From Anaerotignum sp. (GTDB lineage Bacteria > Bacillota > Clostridia > Lachnospirales > Anaerotignaceae): a DNA stretch of 39,469 bases. Below are positions 22,257-29,951 of this stretch, piece after piece (the stretch's first letter is position 1; each line of letters begins with the position of its first letter). Below the pieces are notes generated by a model. That model was not told where the DNA came from and ran no database searches. It saw nothing but the letters and a program-made list of their open reading frames with translations. Location: positions 1-39,469 of the forward strand of contig JAHHTU010000023.1 of assembly GCA_020024455.1 (NCBI GenBank), given 5' to 3'. Made by a program: the position numbers and the translations under genes.

Positions 22257-24395
22257 ATGTTTAGAACCTATTCTATGGATTTGGCAGGCAGAACATTGAC
22301 CGCAGAAATCGGCAGAGTGGCAGAACAGGCAAACGGTGCAGTGTTACTGCGTTATGGCGAAACAACAGTATTGGTGACTGCAACCGCTTCCGATAAACCC
22401 AGAGATGGCATTGATTTTTTCCCATTGAGCATTGACTATGAAGAGAGATTGTATTCTGTTGGGAAAATCCCCGGCGGTTTTATCAAAAGAGAAGGCAGAC
22501 CTTCCGAAAAAGCAATTTTGACAGCAAGATGTATTGACAGACCTTTGCGTCCTTTATTCCCAAAAGATTACAGAAACGATGTTGCGGTTGTGGCAACCGT
22601 TATGTCCGTAGACCAAGATTGTGCGCCCGAAGTGGTGGCAATGATTGGTGCATCTTTGGCACTGAATATTTCCGATATTCCATTTACAGATGCTGTTTCC
22701 TCTGTAAATATTGGCTACTGTGATGGGCAGCTGGTGGTAAACCCCACAGCAGAGCAAAGAGAAATTTCCAGATTGACTTTGACCGTTTCTTCCAAAGAAG
22801 ATAAGGTCATGATGATTGAGGCAGGGGCTGATGAAATTCCCGATGCTTTGATGCTGGAAGCCATTCATTTGGCATTCGATACCAACTTGGAAGTTGTCAA
22901 ATTTATTCAGGAAGTGACTGCAAAAGAAGGGAAAGAAAAAGCACCTTATACAGAACACGTCATTCCCGAAGATGCTTACAAAATGGTAACAGAATATATT
23001 ACAGACGCAAGAATGGAAGAAGCTGTTTTTGCGGAATTGAAACAAGACAGAGATGCACAAATCAAAGTGATTACAGAGGAAGTTTTGGAAAAATTGACAG
23101 ATGCATTGACAGAAATTTCCGAAGAAGATACAGATATTCCTGCTTTGGTTGATGAAATCATTTATAAATTTGAAAAAATGACGGTACGCAGAATGATTTT
23201 GAGAGAACATAAACGTCCTGACGGCCGTGGTATGGAAGAAATCAGAACATTGTCCGCAGAAGTAGACGTATTGCCTCGTGTGCATGGTTCTGCGTTATTT
23301 TCCAGAGGGCAAACACAGGCTTTGACAGTGACAACATTGGGGGCAATCAGCGAAGGTCAGAAATTGGACGGCTTAGACCCCGCAGAAACAGGCAAACGTT
23401 ATATCCATCATTATAATTTCCCCGGTTTTTCCGTTGGGGAAGCAAAAACTTCCAGAGGCCCAGGCAGACGTGAAATCGGTCATGGTGCATTGGGTGAAAA
23501 AGCATTGTTGCCTGTTATCCCAAGTGAAGAAGAATTCCCTTACTCCATTCGTTTGGTGTCTGATATTTTGAGCTCCAATGGTTCTACTTCTCAGGCTTCC
23601 ATCTGTGGTTCTACATTGTCATTGATGGCGGCAGGTGTGCCAATCAAACGCCCTGTTGCAGGGATTTCCGTTGGTTTGGTGACGGGCGATACCGATGACG
23701 ATTTTGTGGAAATGACAGATATTCAAGGCTTGGAAGATTTCTTCGGTGACATGGACTTTAAGGTTGCCGGTACTTCCGAAGGGATTACTGCCATTCAAAT
23801 GGATATGAAAATCAAAGGCTTGACATTTGCCATGATTGAACAGGCATTTGCACAGACCGGCAGAGCAAGAGAGTATATCTTGAATGAAGTCATGCTCAAA
23901 GCGATTCCGCAACCAAGAAAAGAATTGTCCAAATATGCACCAAAAATTGCAACCATGCAGATTGATGTGGAAAAAATTGCAGAAGTGATTGGTACAAGAG
24001 GCAAAGTCATCAAAAAGATTATCGAAGAAACACAGTGTGAAATTGATACAGAGGACGATGGCAAAATCTTTATCAAAGGTACTGACCCTGCGGATATGCA
24101 AAGAGCGATTGATATGATTACTGCAATCGTAAGCGAACCCGAACCGGGTACTATTTACAAAGGTACTGTAACCAGATTGATGGCGTTTGGTGCGTTTGTG
24201 GAAATTGCACCAGGGAAAGAAGGTTTGGTGCATATCTCCAAAATGGCAAGCAAACGTGTTGCAAAAGTGGAAGACGTGGTTGCTGTGGGTGACGAGGTGA
24301 CTGTCAAACTGATGGAAGTGGACAAACAAGGCAGATTGAATTTCTCTATGAAAGATGCTTTGCCACAGGAAGAACACACAGAAACAGAAGCATAA
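22257..24395 (+). CDS. pnp: polyribonucleotide nucleotidyltransferase (PNPase)
   Basis: A 712-residue trimeric 3'-5' phosphorolytic exoribonuclease. Two RNase PH-like domains (about 1-220 and 310-545) are joined by a helical segment. The second shows RGQTQALTVTTLG, SNGSTSQASICGSTLS and the catalytic acidic patch ending GDMDFKVAGTSEGI. A KH domain near 560-610 (VIGTRGKVIKKIIEET) and an S1 domain near 625-700 (GTVTRLMAFGAFVEI) bind RNA. AAGGAG precedes the ATG. A conspicuous leader hairpin lies upstream and a strong terminator downstream. Confidence 0.97.
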   Translation: MFRTYSMDLAGRTLTAEIGRVAEQANGAVLLRYGETTVLVTATASDKPRDGIDFFPLSIDYEERLYSVGKIPGGFIKREGRPSEKAILTARCIDRPLRPLFPKDYRNDVAVVATVMSVDQDCAPEVVAMIGASLALNISDIPFTDAVSSVNIGYCDGQLVVNPTAEQREISRLTLTVSSKEDKVMMIEAGADEIPDALMLEAIHLAFDTNLEVVKFIQEVTAKEGKEKAPYTEHVIPEDAYKMVTEYITDARMEEAVFAELKQDRDAQIKVITEEVLEKLTDALTEISEEDTDIPALVDEIIYKFEKMTVRRMILREHKRPDGRGMEEIRTLSAEVDVLPRVHGSALFSRGQTQALTVTTLGAISEGQKLDGLDPAETGKRYIHHYNFPGFSVGEAKTSRGPGRREIGHGALGEKALLPVIPSEEEFPYSIRLVSDILSSNGSTSQASICGSTLSLMAAGVPIKRPVAGISVGLVTGDTDDDFVEMTDIQGLEDFFGDMDFKVAGTSEGITAIQMDMKIKGLTFAMIEQAFAQTGRAREYILNEVMLKAIPQPRKELSKYAPKIATMQIDVEKIAEVIGTRGKVIKKIIEETQCEIDTEDDGKIFIKGTDPADMQRAIDMITAIVSEPEPGTIYKGTVTRLMAFGAFVEIAPGKEGLVHISKMASKRVAKVEDVVAVGDEVTVKLMEVDKQGRLNFSMKDALPQEEHTETEA

Positions 24396-24410
24396 TATCA
24401 AATAAAATGT

Positions 24411-24451
24411 CAATATAGGAGAATTTAGAGAAATTCTCCTATATTGTTTTT
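24411..24451 (+). terminator. pnp terminator
   Basis: A perfect 16-bp stem: 24411-24426 pairs with 24431-24446, loop AGAG, then five T residues. Confidence 0.94.
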
Positions 24452-24466
24452 GTGAGGCAGATTTTT

Positions 24467-24805
24467 ATGAATGATACAGAAGATAGTTTGTATGAAGTAC
24501 ATAACCACAATTTGAATATTCATTATACTGCACCCAAAGAAATTTGGGATAAGCTCCGAAAGTTGTATCAGGAAATGCCTCATTGGAAAGAAAATCATGG
24601 CACAACAGATGCGACTTGGTATGACGCAGGTGATGGAAAATTGATTACGGCATATGTAGAGCCAAGTGGTTTATTTTTTTATGCAGAATTACCACAGGAA
24701 GAATGGGATTTGTGGTTTGCATTGTTCAAACAAAAAGCAACAGAACAGTTAGGCTTTCCTGTGGGTGAGCCGGAGGACGGTTTTACATTTCGGATATGGG
24801 AATAG
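24467..24805 (+). CDS. small acidic protein of unknown function
   Basis: A 112-residue soluble protein that I do not recognise. It is acidic and rich in Trp, Tyr and Phe (HYTAPKEIWDKLRKLYQEM, then a core around ITAYVEPSGLFFYAELPQ), and ends PEDGFTFRIWE. No signal peptide or membrane segment is seen. The ATG at 24467 has GAGG nine bases upstream, starting three bases after the T-run of the pnp terminator. A GTG at 24452 is an alternative without a ribosome-binding site. A second terminator overlaps its stop codon. No promoter fits between, so expression may depend on read-through from pnp. Confidence 0.7.
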   Translation: MNDTEDSLYEVHNHNLNIHYTAPKEIWDKLRKLYQEMPHWKENHGTTDATWYDAGDGKLITAYVEPSGLFFYAELPQEEWDLWFALFKQKATEQLGFPVGEPEDGFTFRIWE

Positions 24806-24829
24806 GGTTGCAGAAGCAACCCTATTTTT
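24801..24829 (+). terminator. terminator overlapping the stop of the small acidic gene
   Basis: AATAGGGTTGC (24801-24811) pairs with GCAACCCTATT (24816-24826), loop AGAA, then a T-run to 24829. The TAG stop codon is inside the left arm. Confidence 0.92.
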
Positions 24830-24917
24830 GTTATGATGATACAGAATGAAAAACAAAACGTATATTTTCAAAAAGAAAGAATATGCTAATCAAAAAATAA
24901 AAAACAGGAGAACAAAT

Positions 24918-26183
24918 ATGCTCAATATTAGAAAATTAGACAATGGCATCAGGGTTGTTTTGGAAGAAATCGGATATGTGCGTAGTATTTCATTTGGAAT
25001 TTGGGTAAAAAACGGGACAAGAAATGAACGTCCGGAACAAAATGGGATTTCTCATTATATTGAACACATGATGTTTAAGGGAACAGAACATCGCACTGCA
25101 AGACAGATTGCGGAGGAAATGGACGCTGTGGGTGGGCAAATCAATGCCTATACCACAAAAGAATATACTTGTTATCACACAAGGGTGTTGGACAAGCATA
25201 TCAAACAAGCGTTGGACGTGATGTGTGATATGGTATTGCACCCTGCATTTTTACAGGAAGAAGTCGAAAAAGAACGCAACGTCATTATGGAAGAAATTGA
25301 TATGTATGAAGATGCACCGGAAGAATTGGTGCATGATTGTTTACAAGATGATATTTGGCGGGAAAGCAGTTTGGGTATGCCGATATTGGGGACAAAAGAA
25401 ACCATTGCACAATTTGATGCAAAAACCATTCGGACATATTATGAAAACAATTACCATACAGAAAATATGGTCATTTCTGTTGCCGGAAATTTTCGGTCGG
25501 AGGATATGATGGCATTACTCAACCAATATTTTGGACAATGGCAGGCAAAAGGTGTGTATCAGCCATATCAGACAAAAGCAGAATACCATGTTTCCAGAAT
25601 AGAAAGAAATAAAGATGTGGAGCAACTGCACACTTGCATTGCATTCCGTGGATTGCAACGGGAACACCCGCTCAAATATGCCTTATCCGTATTTAATACC
25701 ATATTCGGCGGTGGTATGAGTTCTCATTTGTTTCAAAAAATCAGAGAAGAACAAGGTTTGACCTATGCCATATACAGCTATACGACTGCATTTGCCGATA
25801 CAGGGTTATTTTGCATTTATGCAAGCATGAATCCCAATCAGGCAGAACGTGTATATCAAAGCATTGGGCGGGAAATCAAATATTTGCAAAAACAAGGCGT
25901 TACAGAAAAAGCCTTGCATATGACAAAAGAGCAGATGATTAGCAATTTTATTATTGGCTCGGAAAGTACATTAAACCGTATGACTTCCGCAGGTGCGGCT
26001 TTGCTATTGCGTGACAATGTGCAGACGATGGAGGAAGTCATTGAAAAAATTGAGGCAGTGACATTGGAAGATATGGCAAGTGTGATGGATTTGATATTTT
26101 CCAATGATGATTTTAGTTATGCTGTGGTGGGCAATGAAAATCGGGCAGATATTACCAAGGTGATACAAGAATGTTTCAGCTGA
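24918..26183 (+). CDS. M16 family zinc peptidase (processing-peptidase-like)
   Basis: A 421-residue peptidase with two M16 domains. The inverted zinc motif HYIEHMMFKGT (HxxEH) near residue 48 and the third ligand region EKERNVIMEEIDMYED about 75 residues later show an active N-terminal domain. The C-terminal domain contains the R/Y-type segment GGGMSSHLFQKIREEQGLTYAIYSY. It corresponds to the gene found next to pnp in Bacillus (ymxG/mlpA), there called a mitochondrial-processing-peptidase-like protein. CAGGAG precedes ATG 24918, and an ATG at 24846 lacks a site. The natural substrate is unknown. Confidence 0.92.
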   Translation: MLNIRKLDNGIRVVLEEIGYVRSISFGIWVKNGTRNERPEQNGISHYIEHMMFKGTEHRTARQIAEEMDAVGGQINAYTTKEYTCYHTRVLDKHIKQALDVMCDMVLHPAFLQEEVEKERNVIMEEIDMYEDAPEELVHDCLQDDIWRESSLGMPILGTKETIAQFDAKTIRTYYENNYHTENMVISVAGNFRSEDMMALLNQYFGQWQAKGVYQPYQTKAEYHVSRIERNKDVEQLHTCIAFRGLQREHPLKYALSVFNTIFGGGMSSHLFQKIREEQGLTYAIYSYTTAFADTGLFCIYASMNPNQAERVYQSIGREIKYLQKQGVTEKALHMTKEQMISNFIIGSESTLNRMTSAGAALLLRDNVQTMEEVIEKIEAVTLEDMASVMDLIFSNDDFSYAVVGNENRADITKVIQECFS

Positions 26184-26191
26184 AAAATGGG

Positions 26192-26228
26192 ATACTATGA
26201 ATACGAGTGCATTCGTTTATCATAGTAT
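26192..26228 (+). other. hairpin before the DUF378 gene
   Basis: ATACTATGA (26192-26200) pairs with TCATAGTAT (26220-26228), with an inner stem ACGAG/TTCGT (26203-26207 and 26212-26216) and loop TGCA. No T-run follows, and the ribosome-binding site AAGGAGG begins two bases after it. It may tune translation or mark an RNA end. Confidence 0.5.
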
Positions 26229-26243
26229 AAGGAGGTCATAAGC

Positions 26244-26471
26244 ATGAAAACATGGAATTATATTGCTTTGACACTTGTCATCATTGGGGCATTGAACTGG
26301 GGCTTAATCGGATTTTTTGGATTTGATTTGGTCACAACATTATTCCATGGCCCATTGTTCTGGCTTGCCCGTGTCATCTTTGCACTGGTGGGCGTATCCG
26401 GTTTGTGGTGTTTGCGTTTATACAGTGCCGCAAGCAAAGATACAGACTTGTTAACAGCAACACACAGATAA
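26244..26471 (+). CDS. DUF378 family small membrane protein
   Basis: A 75-residue protein of the DUF378 (YuzA-like) family with two membrane helices, about residues 4-26 and 38-60. The family signature IIGALNWGLIGFFGFDLVTT lies near the N-terminus. Function is unknown in all members. AAGGAGGTC precedes the ATG. Hairpins lie both before and after the gene, and neither has a T-tail. Confidence 0.9.
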   Translation: MKTWNYIALTLVIIGALNWGLIGFFGFDLVTTLFHGPLFWLARVIFALVGVSGLWCLRLYSAASKDTDLLTATHR

Positions 26472-26486
26472 CAAGTATTTGAAAAA

Positions 26487-26528
26487 GATACACACCATGT
26501 CAAAAAATGATTTGATATGGTGTGTGTC
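26487..26528 (+). other. 18-bp hairpin between the DUF378 gene and dapF
   Basis: 26487-26504 pairs with 26511-26528 over 18 positions, two of them G-U, with loop AAATGA. The following bases are GATACATAAAG, not a T-run, so a normal terminator is unlikely. It could protect the 3' end of the upstream message or be an RNase III target. Confidence 0.55.
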
Positions 26529-26554
26529 GATACATAAAGAAGGAGGCGTTTGAT

Positions 26555-27397
26555 ATGCAATTTACAAAAATGGAAGGTTGCGGAAATGATTACATATATA
26601 TCAATGGATTTGTGGAAGATGTGAAGAATCCTGAAAAATTGGCGATTGCGATGAGCGAACGGCATTTTGGTGTGGGAGCAGACGGCTTGGTGTTGATACT
26701 GCCATCAGAAAAAGCGGATTTTCGTATGCGAATGTTTAATTTAGACGGTTCGGAAAGCGAAATGTGCGGCAATGCAGTACGCTGTATCGGGAAATATGTA
26801 TATGAAAGAGGTTTGACCAAAAAACAAACCGTTTCTTTGGAAACATTGGGAGGTATCAAATATTTGCAGCTGCATATCAAACATAAAATTGTGGAACAAG
26901 TGACGGTGGATATGGGAGAACCGATATTGACAGCCGCAGATATTCCTGTGTTGAGCGAGCAACACCCCGTTTTGGAAGAAACATTGACCATTTTGGACAA
27001 GACATTCGATTTTACCTGTGTTTCCACAGGAAATCCACACGCTGTCACATTTTTGGAGGGGGTAGAGGATTTTCCCGTGGAGAAATACGGTGCTTTGGCA
27101 GAAGTGGCACATATTTTTCCAAGAAAGGCAAATATTGAATTTGCAGAAATCAAAAATAACACACAAATCCGTATGCGTGTATGGGAAAGAGGTACAGGAG
27201 AAACATTGGCTTGCGGGACAGGTGCTTGTGCAACGTTGGTGGCTGCGGTATTGCATGGATACACAGAACGAAAGGCAGAGATTTTGTTGACAGGTGGTAC
27301 ATTGACCGTAGAATGGAACAAACAAGACAATCACATCTATATGACAGGGCCGGCAGCATTTTCTTTTGATGGTGTTTGGTTGAGAGAAGAGGAGTAA
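26555..27397 (+). CDS. dapF: diaminopimelate epimerase
   Basis: A 280-residue cofactor-independent racemase that converts LL- to meso-diaminopimelate for lysine and peptidoglycan synthesis. The two catalytic cysteines are C71 in MCGNAVRC and C220 in LACGTGAC. Other conserved pieces are KMEGCGNDY at the start and TGNPHAVTF near residue 158. AAGGAGG precedes ATG 26555, and an upstream TTG/GTG reading is not needed. hflX starts four bases after its stop and uses a ribosome-binding site inside dapF. Confidence 0.97.
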   Translation: MQFTKMEGCGNDYIYINGFVEDVKNPEKLAIAMSERHFGVGADGLVLILPSEKADFRMRMFNLDGSESEMCGNAVRCIGKYVYERGLTKKQTVSLETLGGIKYLQLHIKHKIVEQVTVDMGEPILTAADIPVLSEQHPVLEETLTILDKTFDFTCVSTGNPHAVTFLEGVEDFPVEKYGALAEVAHIFPRKANIEFAEIKNNTQIRMRVWERGTGETLACGTGACATLVAAVLHGYTERKAEILLTGGTLTVEWNKQDNHIYMTGPAAFSFDGVWLREEE

Positions 27398-27401
27398 GCA
27401 T

Positions 27402-28685
27402 ATGGCAAAAACATTGCATGAAATCAAGGGAACAGAAGAACGGCTGATTTTGGTGGGGATTGAGCCGGACGAAAGAGAAAAAAACGGCATGGACACAGAG
27501 GCTTGTCTGGACGAGTTGGAAGAATTGGTCAAAACCGCCGGTGCAGAGGCTGTTGGCAGAATGACACAGAAAAGGGAACGTGTGCACCCCGGGCATTATT
27601 TGGGGAAAGGCAAAATTGAAGAATTGAAAGTGATGGTGCAGGCAATGGACGCAACCGGTGTGGTATGCGATGATGAGCTTTCTCCTGCACAGTTACGGAA
27701 TTTGGAGCAAATGCTGGATACCAAAGTGATGGATAGAACGATTGTCATTTTGGATATTTTTGCGGCTCGTGCCATGTCCGGAGAAGGGAAAATACAGGTG
27801 GAGTTGGCACAGCTGAAATACCGTTTATCCAGATTGACCGGTTTGGGTGCATCTATGTCCAGATTGGGCGGCGGGATTGGTACAAGAGGTCCGGGGGAAA
27901 AGAAATTGGAAACAGACCGCCGTCATATCAAAGAGCGTATTGCAGAATTAAACCATGAGTTGAAAGAAATCAAAGTACATCGGGAATTGCTGCGTCATCA
28001 AAGAAACAAAAAAGGAACACCTGTATTGGCTTTGGTTGGGTATACCAATGCAGGAAAATCTACCATATTGAATACATTGACAGAAGCAGGGGTATTGGCA
28101 GAGGATAAGCTGTTTGCAACATTGGATACCACAACAAGAAAAGTGGAATTGCCCAATGGTTCTGAAATATTGCTGACCGATACGGTTGGTTTTATTCAAA
28201 AATTACCACACCATTTGATACAGGCGTTTCGTGCAACATTGGAAGAATTGAAATATGCGGATATTTTATTGCATATTGTGGACGCTTCCAATCCCAATCG
28301 TAAAGAACATATGGCAGTGGTATATGATACACTGCAAGACTTGGGGTGTGCAGACACACCTGTCATTACCATTTACAACAAAATGGATTGTGATGTGGAA
28401 TTGCCTTTGCCACTGGACAAACAGGCAAGAAATATGGTGCAGATTTCCGCAGAGAAAAAACAAGGCTTGGAAGAAATGTTGATTTGCGTGGAAACATTGC
28501 TCAAATCATTCCGTCGGTCTATGAAAGTGATGCTGCCTTACACAGAAGGTGCATTGGCAGGCTGGGTACATGGCAGATGTGAAATATTGGAAGAAGAACA
28601 TCGGGCAGAGGGTGTATATTTGGAAATTTTTGTAGATGAGGAAGCGGAAAACAGACTGTCAAAATATCGTTTGAAAGAAGTATAA
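27402..28685 (+). CDS. hflX: ribosome-associated GTPase HflX
   Basis: A 427-residue GTPase that splits or rescues stalled ribosomes. The glycine-rich N-terminal domain includes VHPGHYLGKGKIEEL and the linker RLGGGIGTRGPGEKKLETDR. The G domain starts near residue 205: GYTNAGKST (G1), DTVGFIQKLPHHLIQAF (G3) and NKMD (G4). It is translationally linked to dapF. No clear terminator follows the stop; the next T-tailed hairpin is about 240 bases downstream. Confidence 0.95.
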   Translation: MAKTLHEIKGTEERLILVGIEPDEREKNGMDTEACLDELEELVKTAGAEAVGRMTQKRERVHPGHYLGKGKIEELKVMVQAMDATGVVCDDELSPAQLRNLEQMLDTKVMDRTIVILDIFAARAMSGEGKIQVELAQLKYRLSRLTGLGASMSRLGGGIGTRGPGEKKLETDRRHIKERIAELNHELKEIKVHRELLRHQRNKKGTPVLALVGYTNAGKSTILNTLTEAGVLAEDKLFATLDTTTRKVELPNGSEILLTDTVGFIQKLPHHLIQAFRATLEELKYADILLHIVDASNPNRKEHMAVVYDTLQDLGCADTPVITIYNKMDCDVELPLPLDKQARNMVQISAEKKQGLEEMLICVETLLKSFRRSMKVMLPYTEGALAGWVHGRCEILEEEHRAEGVYLEIFVDEEAENRLSKYRLKEV

Positions 28686-28916
28686 CGGTTTCTGTATACG
28701 GTTTGTATTGTATTTTCAGATAAAAAAGCATACAATAAAAAAAGCGTGTGATTTTGCTTTGTCTGAAAGCATCAAACTGTAAAAACCATTGTAAATACGA
28801 ACTTTTTTTCTATTAAGGCAGTTGAAATTACAAAAAACTTTGATGTTTTGGTGGTAAAATGGTGTCCGGATTTCTTATGATGATATAAAATGCTATCAGA
28901 AAGTATAAAGAAATAT
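28686..28916. other. gene-poor stretch after hflX
   Basis: About 230 bases without a supported gene. TATTGTAT (28706-28713) can pair with ATACAATA (28730-28737), but no T-run follows on the plus strand. The rest is AT-rich and leads into the -10-like TATAAT at 28917-28922. Confidence 0.45.
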
Positions 28917-28922
28917 TATAAT
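28917..28922 (+). promoter_or_regulatory. possible -10 box before the structured element
   Basis: A perfect TATAAT about 6 bases before the hairpin at 28928. The -35 region (TATCAG at 28894-28899) is poor, so the promoter is uncertain. Confidence 0.35.
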
Positions 28923-28927
28923 CTTGG

Positions 28928-29040
28928 AGGGCGAAAGCACTTGTTGTCTTTCGCCTTCTTGTGTGCTAGTATGGGCAGACACACTTGTCAATGGCGGGTG
29001 AAACACATTCTTTTTGAGTGTTAACGAGGGTAGCTGGCTA
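28928..29040 (+). ncRNA. structured element: terminator-like hairpin plus possible group IIC intron 5' remnant
   Basis: AGGGCGAAAG (28928-28937) pairs with CTTTCGCCTT (28948-28957), followed by CTT and then GTGTGCTAGTATGGGC from 28961. Bacterial group IIC introns begin GTGTG with an ATGGG shortly after and a GGGTGA stretch further in, and they insert just behind terminator stems. All three signs are here (ATGGG 28971-28975, GGGTGAAA 28996-29003). GTGTG (28961-28965) pairs with CACAC (28980-28984), and AACAC (29002-29006) with GTGTT (29018-29022). No domain V or reverse transcriptase follows, so only a fragment could remain. An unrelated structured RNA is the alternative. Confidence 0.4.
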
Positions 29041-29078
29041 CAAATGCAGGGATAATGATAGAAAAATTGATATATGCG

Positions 29079-29087
29079 TGCTATAAT
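29079..29087 (+). promoter_or_regulatory. extended -10 promoter of the lipoprotein gene
   Basis: TGCTATAAT, a perfect TATAAT at 29082-29087 with TG one base before. No good -35 sits at normal distance. The predicted start is about 40 bases before the ATG. Confidence 0.6.
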
Positions 29088-29131
29088 AAAAATATATCAC
29101 ATATAAATGGGGAGTGATGGAGGTGTTTTAT

Positions 29132-29563
29132 ATGATGAAGCGGGCTTTGATTGTATTACTATCAATGGTTTGTGCCATTGTTTTAGTCAGTTGTAAAAGC
29201 AAAACAGCGACAGAAGTCGAAATCGACTATGGCACATCTTCCATTTATACGCAAGACGATATGGATGCGGCAATAGAACTGATTCAGGAGGTATTTCACA
29301 CATGGGATGGATGCGAACTGCACAGCATTTCATACGCAGGTGATGATAAATGCAGTAAATCCAACATTGCATGGATGAATGCGTTGGAAGAAGCCAATGA
29401 TGCCAAGGAAACCTTTACACAATGCATGATGTTCAAAAGTAATTTCCATTCACCGAAAAATGGTGGTGGAGCATGGAATGCAGATGAAGAATATACCGAT
29501 TGGCAGTGGTGGTTGGCTCGTTCGGATAGTGGACAATGGAAATTGATGACTTGGGGATATTGA
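29132..29563 (+). CDS. small lipoprotein of unknown function
   Basis: A 143-residue protein with a lipoprotein signal: MMKRALIVLLSMVCAIVLVSC, lipobox LVSC with the cysteine at residue 21. The exported part is rich in Asp, Trp and Tyr and ends in the aromatic stretch EYTDWQWWLARSDSGQWKLM. The layout looks like a compact domain, not a low-complexity tail. I recognise it only as a conserved-looking hypothetical. GGAGGTG eight bases upstream sets the start. It has its own promoter and is alone between two gene-poor stretches. Confidence 0.75.
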   Translation: MMKRALIVLLSMVCAIVLVSCKSKTATEVEIDYGTSSIYTQDDMDAAIELIQEVFHTWDGCELHSISYAGDDKCSKSNIAWMNALEEANDAKETFTQCMMFKSNFHSPKNGGGAWNADEEYTDWQWWLARSDSGQWKLMTWGY

Positions 29564-29869
29564 TAATGTTACAAATTTCGGCTGACATACGGGTTTGGAT
29601 ATTCCCAACAAGTAAAATTGCCCATATTGTCACAGACAAAAAGGGATAAACACACAGTACCCTTTCCGTTTCAGTGTTTGTAATGCCTTCTTGCAAGGAT
29701 TATTGAGCCTCTCATGTGTAATATTGAGATTGTCCGAAACTGCTTTTTGTTCATTTTTTTGTCTTATATGTGTGGGGTGCATAACTTTACAAAAACAACT
29801 TATGTAGCAATATAAGAAGATACAAATAAGAATGGGGAAATTATTGTAAATCAAAGCTTTTTCCTCACT
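29564..29869. other. gene-poor stretch after the lipoprotein gene
   Basis: About 300 bases without a supported gene. Short minus-strand frames exist here, but they have no ribosome-binding site and no family resemblance. AAAGGG near 29641 and CCCTTT near 29662 could form a weak hairpin. No T-tailed terminator is obvious. It may be decayed sequence. Confidence 0.45.
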
Positions 29870-29897
29870 TTGATAAACACTTATAGGAAGTTATAAG
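29870..29897 (+). promoter_or_regulatory. promoter of the dipeptidase gene
   Basis: TTGATA at 29870-29875 and TATAAG at 29892-29897, spacer 16. Directly behind it AGACG/CGTCT (29896-29900 and 29906-29910) forms a small dyad that could be an operator or a leader hairpin. Confidence 0.55.
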
Positions 29898-29951
29898 ACG
29901 AATTGCGTCTATAAAATCAATAAAAATAGCATAAAAAGGACGTGGGCAGAT

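Noticed and set aside
23619..24413. 264-residue minus-strand open frame opposite pnp
   Set aside because: Antisense shadow of PNPase with Phe/Cys/His-rich composition and no start signal.
29433..29854. Two overlapping minus-strand frames in the gap before the dipeptidase gene
   Set aside because: One overlaps the lipoprotein gene. Neither has a ribosome-binding site or a recognisable domain, so I list the region as gene-poor instead.
29870..29910. Small dyad AGACG/CGTCT as a terminator for upstream genes
   Set aside because: The stem is short and is followed by ATAAAATC, not a T-run. It overlaps a better promoter reading.
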